From: Clostridia bacterium | Lineage (GTDB): Bacteria; Bacillota_A; Clostridia; Oscillospirales; CAG-272 | Reading direction: 5' to 3' | Assembly: GCA_017453335.1 (NCBI GenBank) | Contig: JAFTKI010000103.1 | Span: 1 to 21,053, forward strand | DNA length: 21,053 nt | Shown here: positions 13,501 to 19,274 of the stretch, one piece after another | Layout of the letters: every line of letters begins with the position of its first letter | Position numbering within the stretch: the first letter of the stretch is position 1 | Notes under the pieces: generated by a model | Seen by the model: only the letters and a program-made list of their open reading frames with translations | Told to the model about the DNA's origin: nothing | Database searches by the model: none | Program-made: the position numbers and the translations under genes

Positions 13501-13845
13501 TTAAAAATTTTCTCCGTTCCAGCCCCAACGGTCGCTGAATTCATATTTCACGTAAACGTGGTCGGGAGAGATATCAAGAACCTCATGGAACAGATCGCAA
13601 ATGATCTTTGTCATACGGGAGCAAACGGCTTCTTCCGCCGCACCGAACAGCTTGACCTCAACCATTGCAATGGGGAAGTTGTTATAGCCGCGGAACCACA
13701 GCTTTGCGTTGTCGGTGAAATTCAGCATCAGCCAGTATTCGCTTTTCCCGGGAAATTCGGAGATCGCCTGTCCCAAGCGTTGCTTCAAGACCGTTTCATT
13801 TTCCTCGGAAAGGCGAAAATTCAATTTGGTATCGATAAAAGGCAT
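13501..13845 (-). CDS. MIF-like tautomerase (macrophage migration inhibitory factor family)
   Basis: A 114-residue protein, the length of MIF. It begins MPFIDTKLN, giving the catalytic N-terminal proline after Met removal. Lys34 in PGKSEYW corresponds to MIF Lys32. The end, ISPDHVYVKYE then WGWNGENF, matches the MIF ISPDRVYINYY...VGWNNSTF region, including the substrate-side Asn. The family forms trimers that tautomerise phenylpyruvate or dopachrome-like compounds. The CxxC redox motif of human MIF is absent (NNFPIAM in that area), so only tautomerase chemistry is expected. The ATG has AAGGAG 9 bases upstream. A TTGACT-17-TATACT promoter lies before it; it is monocistronic. The physiological substrate is unknown. 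Confidence 0.92.
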   Translation of the reverse strand: MPFIDTKLNFRLSEENETVLKQRLGQAISEFPGKSEYWLMLNFTDNAKLWFRGYNNFPIAMVEVKLFGAAEEAVCSRMTKIICDLFHEVLDISPDHVYVKYEFSDRWGWNGENF

Positions 13846-13886
13846 ATCCGTTCATCTCCTTTTCGGTAGTTTTGATGTTTTTTATC

Positions 13887-13915
13887 AGTATACCACATCA
13901 AACCGTAAAAGTCAA
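13887..13915 (-). promoter_or_regulatory. Promoter of the MIF-like gene
   Basis: On the minus strand TTGACT (13915-13910) and TATACT (13892-13887) are 17 bases apart, 41 bases before the ATG. Confidence 0.75.
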
Positions 13916-13966
13916 TCAAAACTGTCCGAAATCTATCGGGAAATACAAAGATTTTGATAAAAAGTA

Positions 13967-13995
13967 TTGACATTTTGTAAGGTTAATGATATAAT
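13967..13995 (+). promoter_or_regulatory. Consensus promoter of the MgtC-family gene
   Basis: TTGACA (13967-13972) and TATAAT (13990-13995) are perfect with a 17-base spacer. A leader of about 100 bases follows before the start codon; it contains GACTGC-CGG-GCTGTC (about 14047-14061) and a later T-run but fits no riboswitch I can name. Confidence 0.85.
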
Positions 13996-14103
13996 TAAAA
14001 TAGGTTTAAGAAGAAATGATAGCAGATATGGATAGGTTTATTTCGACTGCCGGGCTGTCATGTCTTCGTCTTTTTATTTGGAAAACGGAAAAGGAGGAGA
14101 CAC

Positions 14104-14820
14104 ATGGGAGTTATTGAAGTATGGAACGATTTGTGGGCTTATTTGGGAGAACCCAATTTCGTTTCTATGATTGTACGTCTCTTTTTAGCAGCCGTTGCAG
14201 GCGGTGTGATCGGTATCGAACGCGGATATCACGGCCGTGCGGCAGGATTGCGTACACACATGCTGGTTTGCCTTGGTGCTTGTCTGACCGCACTGATCGG
14301 TGCGCATCTGACCATGAATCTGGGCTTGGCAGGCGATGCACAGCGTACCGCTGCACAGGTAATGAGCGGTGTTGGTTTCTTGGGCGCGGGAACGATCCTG
14401 CTCAAGCGCGGCAATAATTCTCAGGTTACGGGACTTACCACCGCGGCAGGTCTTTGGGCAACTGCAGCAATCGGTCTTGCAATGGGCTTTGGACTCTATG
14501 CACCCGCTGTATTCACGGTACTGCTTGTAGTAGTGGTATTCACGCTGATGGCTCGCCTGGAGTTCCGCATGAACCGTACCCGTCACCGCATTTTGGTTTA
14601 TTTGGAGATCGACAGCGTTGAGGATGTTCGACAGATCGTTGACGTTTTAACCGAGCGCTTTGCGGCAGTTGAGGTTCAGGTCACACCTCCCAGAAGCGGC
14701 ACGGCACCCCACGTTGGTGTTGAGGCTTTGATCCGCATTCCTCCCAAAACGACCGAGGAATCCAAGCTGGTCAAGCTTCAGGCGTTGGATCACGTTGTAT
14801 ACGCACTTCGTATTCCGTAA
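14104..14820 (+). CDS. MgtC/SapB family membrane protein
   Basis: A 238-residue inner-membrane protein. The N-terminal half has about four to five helices and the family core AGGVIGIERGYHGRAAGLRT followed by LVCLGACLTALIG, then MSGVGFLGAGTIL and GLTTAAGLWATAAIGLAMG. Residues about 160-238 form a soluble ACT-like domain (ILVYLEIDSVEDVRQIVDVL). MgtC proteins are linked to growth in low magnesium and to ATP synthase or phosphate control in some species; the exact role here is not set by sequence. GGAGGAG lies 6 bases before the ATG. A small membrane protein gene follows after 52 bases without a promoter, so the two are probably one transcript. Confidence 0.93.
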   Translation: MGVIEVWNDLWAYLGEPNFVSMIVRLFLAAVAGGVIGIERGYHGRAAGLRTHMLVCLGACLTALIGAHLTMNLGLAGDAQRTAAQVMSGVGFLGAGTILLKRGNNSQVTGLTTAAGLWATAAIGLAMGFGLYAPAVFTVLLVVVVFTLMARLEFRMNRTRHRILVYLEIDSVEDVRQIVDVLTERFAAVEVQVTPPRSGTAPHVGVEALIRIPPKTTEESKLVKLQALDHVVYALRIP

Positions 14821-14872
14821 GCACTGAGTGCTTGTTCAAAAAATACATACTGATCGAGGGAGGGAAATGCTC

Positions 14873-15340
14873 ATGAAACCGAAGAAAAGCCGTACTGTTG
14901 CCAAAATCTTCATGGGAATCACGATTTTTTCATTCCTCGTAACGGTGGCAGCGGCGATCCTGTGGATTTTTTCAGCAAAGATCAGCCTGCCGTTTGCGGT
15001 GAAATACGACTACTTCATGGCTGCGCTGGGCATCACGCTGATCCTGTTGGTGATCACACTCTGGATGTTTGTATTGTCTCGCACACGCAAAACAGAGGAC
15101 GTTGCATATACGGATGAAACGGATACCGAGGCACAGGAGGATGCCGTGGCAGATTGCTTTGCCGAGCCGTATACGGCACAGCAGAGGGCTGTTATGAAAG
15201 CACTTGCGGCTCGCAGAGCGCAGGAAAAGGCGCGCGAAGCGAAACTCAAGGATGCGGCAAAGATCGTTGGTTCAATTGCCGGAGGCTTTGCATTGGGCAT
15301 CGCGGTTGCCGTGATGATTCGAAAAAATCAGAGGAATTGA
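14873..15340 (+). CDS. Small membrane protein of unknown function
   Basis: A 155-residue protein with membrane segments at about 11-34, 47-68 and 130-149. Between the second and third is an acidic stretch (DETDTEAQEDAV) and a basic, Ala/Arg/Lys-rich helix (ALAARRAQEKAREAKL) likely to form a coiled coil in the cytoplasm. The last helix is glycine-rich (GSIAGGFALGIAV). I do not recognise a family. The ATG at 14873 is preferred to one at 14867 because GAGGGAGGG ends 8 bases before it. It probably shares the MgtC transcript and ends in a clear terminator. Confidence 0.75.
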   Translation: MKPKKSRTVAKIFMGITIFSFLVTVAAAILWIFSAKISLPFAVKYDYFMAALGITLILLVITLWMFVLSRTRKTEDVAYTDETDTEAQEDAVADCFAEPYTAQQRAVMKALAARRAQEKAREAKLKDAAKIVGSIAGGFALGIAVAVMIRKNQRN

Positions 15341-15361
15341 TGATAATAGCGAATTTGAATC

Positions 15362-15389
15362 AAAAGCACGAGTTTTTACTCGTGCTTTT
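15362..15389. terminator. Bidirectional terminator
   Basis: AAAAGCACGAGT (15362-15373), TTTT loop, ACTCGTGCTTTT (15378-15389). It sits between convergent genes ending at 15340 and 15396 and can serve both. Confidence 0.9.
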
Positions 15390-15395
15390 TGATTT

Positions 15396-15740
15396 TTATT
15401 TCTTTCGCTTGCACTTTTCAAAGCGGGCAAGAAATTCATTGATTTTGAGCTTTATCACAAGTCGGCTGCGGATCCTTTCATAGAGATTATCTGCTTCCGG
15501 AAATGGGAGAAAGGAACCACCAACACGTTCACGAAACAAACGGTTCATTCGTATCTTGTGGCGCCTGCTTGGTGGCGGTATTTCAATATATTTTTCTTCA
15601 ATTTTACGTGTTTCCATCTCCACAGACTTGAATAAAGCATGAGTAAAAAGCTTGCGGGTTTCCTCAGACATTCCCTCAAAAACATCCTCCTCATTTGCAG
15701 ATTCACTGTTCTGTTTTGTTGTTTGGCTATCACTGGTCAT
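15396..15740 (-). CDS. Hypothetical protein, basic C-terminal half, divergent from XRE genes
   Basis: A 114-residue protein I cannot assign to a family. The N-terminal 25 residues are polar and acidic and probably disordered (SDSQTTKQNSESANEEDVFE). A helix follows (TRKLFTHALFKSVEMETRKIEEKY), then a strongly basic segment SRRHKIRMNRLFRERVGG, then FPEADNLYERIRSRLVIKLK. The basic segment would suit binding to nucleic acid or to a partner with negative charge. AAGGAG precedes the ATG at 15740. A TTGATA-17-TATACT promoter gives a leader of about 125 bases that holds a 12-bp hairpin (15801-15832). The promoter overlaps palindromes shared with the divergent XRE gene, so it is a likely target of that regulator. 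AT-rich composition sets it off from its neighbours. Confidence 0.75.
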   Translation of the reverse strand: MTSDSQTTKQNSESANEEDVFEGMSEETRKLFTHALFKSVEMETRKIEEKYIEIPPPSRRHKIRMNRLFRERVGGSFLPFPEADNLYERIRSRLVIKLKINEFLARFEKCKRKK

Positions 15741-15851
15741 TTTTATGCTCCTTTTCAGTAAAATTCAATATTAGGATTATTAACCTTTCGGTGACTAAGT
15801 AGAGAAATGGTAATGAAATCTACCACTTCTCTTTTTATACTATAAATATAA

Positions 15852-15949
15852 ATTGTTCATTTATGATACTTATAGTATACCAAAACTAAAGAACAATATC
15901 AATAGTCTATAGAAAATCTTTTTAAGTATTTATAGACTATATGTAGAAT
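15852..15949. promoter_or_regulatory. Divergent regulatory region of the XRE/hypothetical hub
   Basis: The leftward promoter is TTGATA (15902-15897), 17-base spacer, TATACT (15879-15874). The rightward side has TAGAAT (15944-15949) with a weak -35. Inverted repeats: ATTGTTC (15852-15858) with GAACAAT (15891-15897), ATACT-TAT-AGTAT (15866-15878) over the leftward -10, and ATAGTCTATA (15902-15911) with TATAGACTAT (15931-15940) just ahead of the rightward -10. These are plausible XRE operators. Confidence 0.65.
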
Positions 15950-15970
15950 AACTAAAGGAAAAGGATTGTT

Positions 15971-16309
15971 ATGAGTGATATTGTAAAGATTTTGGGTCAG
16001 CGAATCAGAAAATACAGAACTTCTAAAGGATTGAGTCAAGAAAAGTTGGCGGAGCTTGCAGGATGTCATCCAACGTACATTGGTCAAGTCGAGCGCGGTG
16101 AGAAAAATGTTTCTATCGAAAGTATAGAGCGCATTTCCAAAGCTTTGAATGTTTCTCTCTCAAAGCTTTTTGAGAAGCTTGGCGCAGAAGAGGGGGCAAC
16201 ACGAAGCATTCCGCTTGAATGCTACGAATTTGTTCTGTCGAAGTCTAAAGCGGAACAAGAACAAATATTGCGTATTTTGCTTGAAATAGACAAATACAAA
16301 AATAAATAA
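15971..16309 (+). CDS. XRE family HTH transcriptional regulator (first of two)
   Basis: A 112-residue regulator. The HTH domain spans about residues 8-62: LGQRIRKYRTSKGLSQEKLA, then CHPTYIGQVERGEKNVSI, then ISKALNVSLSKLFE, a typical SinR/Cro-like layout with the recognition helix at about 33-43. A C-terminal helix of about 30 residues (SKSKAEQEQILRILLEIDKY) may dimerise. AAAGGA lies upstream of the ATG. It faces the hypothetical gene at 15396 across a palindrome-rich region and precedes a second XRE gene by 67 bases. It probably represses its own and the divergent promoter (inference). Confidence 0.9.
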   Translation: MSDIVKILGQRIRKYRTSKGLSQEKLAELAGCHPTYIGQVERGEKNVSIESIERISKALNVSLSKLFEKLGAEEGATRSIPLECYEFVLSKSKAEQEQILRILLEIDKYKNK

Positions 16310-16341
16310 GCAAAAAACTTTTACCAAATATTATACCATCG

Positions 16342-16356
16342 GTTATTGAGAATAAC
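16342..16356. promoter_or_regulatory. Palindrome before the second XRE gene
   Basis: GTTATT-GAG-AATAAC is a perfect 6-bp inverted repeat lying 21 bases before the ATG at 16377. A possible -10 (TATTAT, about 16329) is just upstream, so it may be an operator between promoter and start. Confidence 0.5.
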
Positions 16357-16376
16357 TATTGTTTCAGAGGTATCTT

Positions 16377-16706
16377 ATGAACACATCATCTATCGGGAAG
16401 CGGATAAGAAAATACAGAGAAGCTAAAGGCTGGCGGCAAGAAGATTTTGCCGAGAAAACCGGACTTAGCGTTACCTACACAGGGATGATTGAGCGTGGCG
16501 AGAAAGTCCCTAAGCTGGAAACATTCATTACGATAGCAAATGTATTGGAGGTGTCGGCAGACTTATTGCTTGCTGATGTGCTTTCCACAGGGTATAACGT
16601 AAAATCGTCTGAAATGACCGAGAAAATTGCCGCTTTAACGCCGTTACAAAGAGAGCGAATTTACAGCGTTGTAAATGTAATGATTCAGTTTGAAAAAGAT
16701 AAATAA
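16377..16706 (+). CDS. XRE family HTH transcriptional regulator (second of two)
   Basis: A 109-residue regulator related to the preceding one. The HTH domain is at about residues 4-60 (IGKRIRKYREAKGWRQEDFA, then SVTYTGMIERGEKVPKLETF, then IANVLEVSADLLL) with a C-terminal helix LTPLQRERIYSVVNVMIQF like that of SinR-type dimerisation helices. The ATG at 16377 is chosen over an in-frame TTG at 16359 because AGAGGT lies 5 bases before it. The two regulators share the RIRKY and GEK motifs and are likely ancient duplicates. Having two stacked XRE genes facing one unknown basic protein suggests a switch module. Confidence 0.9.
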   Translation: MNTSSIGKRIRKYREAKGWRQEDFAEKTGLSVTYTGMIERGEKVPKLETFITIANVLEVSADLLLADVLSTGYNVKSSEMTEKIAALTPLQRERIYSVVNVMIQFEKDK

Positions 16707-16748
16707 AACAAGCGTCTTATGCCAATGTTGGCATAAGACGCTTGTTTT
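16705..16748. terminator. Long bidirectional terminator
   Basis: A perfect stem of about 20 bp (16705-16725 with 16728-16748) with A4 on one side and T on the other. It separates the second XRE gene from the leftward DUF1934 gene, whose stop codon overlaps its right arm. Confidence 0.92.
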
Positions 16749-17257
16749 TATGTGGCAAAAAGATCGTTATTTTCGGTTACCGTAATGGTCATACGGCAAC
16801 GCTCGGCTTGCGCACCTTGGAGTTCGATCAGATATTCCAAGCCCAGAATACCGTCGGTCAGCAAGCGGTTGTCCACCGTGAGCGCGCGAACACAGACCTG
16901 AAAACTGGAGAAGGGCGTATCGTAGACACAAAAGTGGCGTTTGCCTTCTTCAAACACCATTGCGGTGGAAACAAGTCCCGAGCGCATCATGGTGACCAGC
17001 GTTGGTGTGTCACGGTCAAAGCCGATCGAGGTGATCGATCCTTCCATGCCGCTCAGTTCTCCTTCATCGTAGACCAGCTCCACACGCCGCGGATTGGTTA
17101 CCAAGCGTCCTTCAATCCACATATCGGAGTTATCAGCCCCATCCTCGGGTTCTTGCAATTCGTCTTCCTCTTCCTCGGGTGAGGGATCGGCAAACAATTT
17201 TGTGGCGATTTGGTGGCGGATGGTGGATATTTGTATCATTACGTTGCGTTTTGTCAT
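16748..17257 (-). CDS. DUF1934 family protein (YwiB-like beta-barrel)
   Basis: A 169-residue protein. After an N-terminal strand (VMIQISTIRHQI) comes an unusual acidic insert of about 20 residues (SPEEEEDELQEPEDGAD), then the DUF1934 strands: VELVYDEGELSGMEGSITSI, LVTMMRSGLVSTAMVFEEGK, CVYDTPFSSFQVCVRAL and a C-terminal YLIELQG...MTITV. The family is a calycin-like barrel of unknown function, widespread in Firmicutes. The acidic insert is longer than I would expect. The ATG has GAGGAA upstream and lies 9 bases after the NUDIX gene, so the two form an operon. Confidence 0.85.
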   Translation of the reverse strand: MTKRNVMIQISTIRHQIATKLFADPSPEEEEDELQEPEDGADNSDMWIEGRLVTNPRRVELVYDEGELSGMEGSITSIGFDRDTPTLVTMMRSGLVSTAMVFEEGKRHFCVYDTPFSSFQVCVRALTVDNRLLTDGILGLEYLIELQGAQAERCRMTITVTENNDLFAT

Positions 17258-17266
17258 GGCATTTCC

Positions 17267-17845
17267 TCACAGTGTTTCTTTTTGCTTGGCGCGGCGGCGC
17301 AGAATCTCGTTGACCTTCAGAATCGCAACCTGCGTTTTTCCGTCGGTGATCTTGCCTTGCATGACCTGTTCCACTAGCTCGGACAGGGGAATCCGCTCAA
17401 CCTCCAAAAATTCATCCTCATCAAGATCGGTCTCTCCGAAGGTCAATCCTTCGGCAAGGTAGAGATCAATTTTTTCATCCAGAATGGCGGGCGTAGAGCG
17501 GAACAATCCGAGGTATGTCAAGCTTTTGCAGGTTGCTCCCGTTTCCTCGCGCAGCTCCCGCAAGGCTGCCTCAACATGGTCTTCGTCGGCACTGTCCAGC
17601 TTTCCCGCAGGAATCTCGGTCATGAGACAGCGGTGGGCATAGCGGTACTGGCGCACACAGATCACTTCATTTTTGTCGGTCAGAGGCAAAACCGCCACGG
17701 CACCGATGTGCTTAACGTATTCGCGGATAGACGAATTTCCGTCGGGAAGCTCCACGCGGTCAACATACAGATGAACCACACTTCCGTCATAGATCAATTC
17801 GGAGGACAAGCAACGCTCCTCCAAGCGCTCAATTTCATTTTTCAT
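17267..17845 (-). CDS. NUDIX hydrolase, ADP-ribose pyrophosphatase-like
   Basis: A 192-residue NUDIX protein of the ADP-ribose pyrophosphatase group. It has the N-terminal strand region with YVKHIGAVAVLPL, the VRQYRYAH segment, EIPAGKLDS leading into the Nudix box, and RELREETGA with the metal-binding glutamates. The box has one extra residue between the glycine and first glutamate (G-x6-E rather than G-x5-E). SLTYLGLFRSTPAILDEKIDLYLA downstream is characteristic of the group. It hydrolyses ADP-ribose or a related nucleotide to AMP (family knowledge). The ATG at 17845 has AAAGGAAT 5 bases upstream and is preferred to one 18 bases further up. It is the first gene of the operon with the DUF1934 gene. 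Confidence 0.92.
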   Translation of the reverse strand: MKNEIERLEERCLSSELIYDGSVVHLYVDRVELPDGNSSIREYVKHIGAVAVLPLTDKNEVICVRQYRYAHRCLMTEIPAGKLDSADEDHVEAALRELREETGATCKSLTYLGLFRSTPAILDEKIDLYLAEGLTFGETDLDEDEFLEVERIPLSELVEQVMQGKITDGKTQVAILKVNEILRRRAKQKETL

Positions 17846-17888
17846 AAGACATTCCTTTATCAAAAATCCCGGTTATAGCCGCCCTTCT

Positions 17889-17917
17889 ATTATACAACTT
17901 TCTTTGCGTTTTGTAAA
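17889..17917 (-). promoter_or_regulatory. Promoter of the NUDIX/DUF1934 operon
   Basis: On the minus strand TTTACA (17917-17912), 17-base spacer, TATAAT (17894-17889). It lies back to back with the TcdA promoter. Confidence 0.75.
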
Positions 17918-17924
17918 GAAGGAC

Positions 17925-17953
17925 TTGCAAAAAAGATGATTTTCTGCTATACT
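17925..17953 (+). promoter_or_regulatory. Promoter of the TcdA-like gene
   Basis: TTGCAA (17925-17930), 17-base spacer, TATACT (17948-17953), about 32 bases before the start codon, giving a short leader. Confidence 0.7.
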
Positions 17954-17984
17954 GTTGATAGAAAAAACAAAGAAATGAGTGAAA

Positions 17985-18710
17985 ATGATGATTTCAGAGC
18001 AAGACAGCCGTACCGCTATGCTGTTGGGAGAAGCGGCTATGGAAAAACTGAAGGGCGCACGTGTTGCCGTGTTCGGTGTTGGCGGCGTTGGCGGACACCT
18101 GTGTGAAGCACTGGCACGTGCTGGCGTTGGCGCGATCGATCTGTTTGACAATGACGTGGTATCGGTTTCCAATCTCAACCGCCAGATCGTTGCCCTTCAT
18201 TCCACGGTTGGCAGACCAAAGGTTGAAGTGATGTGCGAGCGCATTGCCGACATCAATCCCGAGTGCCGTGTTTGTGCGCATCAGGTCTTTTATCTGCCCG
18301 AAAATGCCGACGACTATTGCTTGGAGAAATACGACTATATTGCCGATGCGATTGATACGGTGTCGGCGAAGGTTGAGCTTGCCGTGCGCTCCGATCGCTT
18401 GGGTGTGCCGATCATTGCGGCAATGGGGGCAGGAAACCGCACCGATCCCACGCGCTTTGCTGTGACCGATCTCTTTCATACACAGGGCTGTCCCTTGGCG
18501 CGCGTGATGCGCCGTGAGCTGAAATCGCGCGGTGTGGGGCATTTAAAGGTTGTTTTTTCCGATGAACCTGCACTCCGACCGCACCGGACAGGGGAGGGCG
18601 ACCAAGCCGCTGTTCGTAAAGCCATCCCGGGATCGCTCTCTTTCGTCCCTTCGGCGGTTGGCTTGATCATGGCGCGGGAGATTGTTTTCGATCTGATCTC
18701 AAAAGAATAA
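17985..18710 (+). CDS. tcdA: tRNA threonylcarbamoyladenosine dehydratase (E1-like)
   Basis: An E1/ThiF-like adenylating enzyme of about 241 residues. It has the nucleotide loop AVFGVGGVGG, the Asp/Asn-rich DLFDNDVVSVSNLNRQI segment, KVEVMCERIADINPECRV, DAIDTVSAKVEL, and AAMGAGNRTDPTRF typical of the TcdA (YgdL/CsdL) group rather than MoeB or ThiF. The C terminus is GSLSFVPSAVGLIMA. TcdA cyclises t6A37 of ANN-reading tRNAs to ct6A (family knowledge). The start is uncertain among GTG 17979, ATG 17985 and ATG 17988, as no strong ribosome site is seen. A TTGCAA/TATACT promoter and a terminator bracket it as a single-gene unit. Confidence 0.92.
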   Translation: MMISEQDSRTAMLLGEAAMEKLKGARVAVFGVGGVGGHLCEALARAGVGAIDLFDNDVVSVSNLNRQIVALHSTVGRPKVEVMCERIADINPECRVCAHQVFYLPENADDYCLEKYDYIADAIDTVSAKVELAVRSDRLGVPIIAAMGAGNRTDPTRFAVTDLFHTQGCPLARVMRRELKSRGVGHLKVVFSDEPALRPHRTGEGDQAAVRKAIPGSLSFVPSAVGLIMAREIVFDLISKE

Positions 18711-18713
18711 ATC

Positions 18714-18759
18714 AGAACGGCGACTTTGAGAAGCTTCCCAAAATCGCCGTTCTTTTTTT
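18714..18759 (+). terminator. Terminator of tcdA
   Basis: AGAACGGCGA (18714-18723) pairs with TCGCCGTTCT (18744-18753), with T-run following. The loop region carries GAAGCTTC, a further self-complementary stretch. Confidence 0.88.
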
Positions 18760-19201
18760 ATTGCTTGAAAAAGTGTTTCACAGTACCCGCAACGATCAAC
18801 AGTCCCGCGCCCAGCAACGCCAACGTCTGCAGAGAGCAGGCTTTTGTTCTTTCGGTTTGAAAAGAATCGATAGGTTTCGTATCGTTTTTAGACTTGTAAA
18901 GCTCTGTGCGGCAAGTCCTTGTTTGCTTGATATAAGGAGTTGCGCCGCAAGACTTCCAATCTTTTTTTAAACGGTCAAAAGTGTCGCAACAGCTTTTCTT
19001 GATCTTTTTACACCGTTGCTTTACGGTGCTTGCACCTTTGCAGCCTGCGCAATGCCCGTTTGCGCTATCCGAATAATAGGGAGTCACGCGTTCGTTGCTT
19101 TCGCAGTTGCAGATCGATTCTTCATCGCAATCATCGCAATAGGTTGCAGGTTCGGCGATCCCGTTGGGGAAGAGCCGATCTTTCATCGCTTCGTTTTCCA
19201 T
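18758..19201 (-). CDS. Cys-rich tail-anchored small protein
   Basis: A 147-residue protein with 12 cysteines and no recognised family. Cysteines are mostly in pairs: C22/C25 and C31/C33 (YCDDCDEESICNC), C51/C54 (HCAGCKG), C64, C71/C72 (KKSCCDTF), then C85, C97 and C122, a pattern suited to zinc or Fe-S binding or disulfides. The only hydrophobic segment is at the C terminus (about 124-143), followed by KHFFKQ, so it would be tail-anchored with the Cys part in the cytoplasm. The start at 19201 follows AAGGAG at a long 13-base distance; an in-frame ATG at 19252 is also possible but lacks a site. It is the last gene behind the VanY-like gene. Confidence 0.6.
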   Translation of the reverse strand: MENEAMKDRLFPNGIAEPATYCDDCDEESICNCESNERVTPYYSDSANGHCAGCKGASTVKQRCKKIKKSCCDTFDRLKKDWKSCGATPYIKQTRTCRTELYKSKNDTKPIDSFQTERTKACSLQTLALLGAGLLIVAGTVKHFFKQ

Positions 19202-19274
19202 GTCGGAGAACCCACTCCTTTCTGTGCATTGCTCATTCATCAGTATATGCACAATGGGCGGGTTTATTCCTTAC

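Noticed and set aside
13996..14103. M-box or yybP-ykoY riboswitch before the MgtC gene
   Set aside because: The leader is too short for an M-box and lacks the conserved core sequences of either class.
17267..17845. NUDIX gene inactivated by the extra residue in its Nudix box
   Set aside because: The REXXEE core is intact and the insertion is in the loop between glycine and first glutamate, which can vary in this group; activity is likely.
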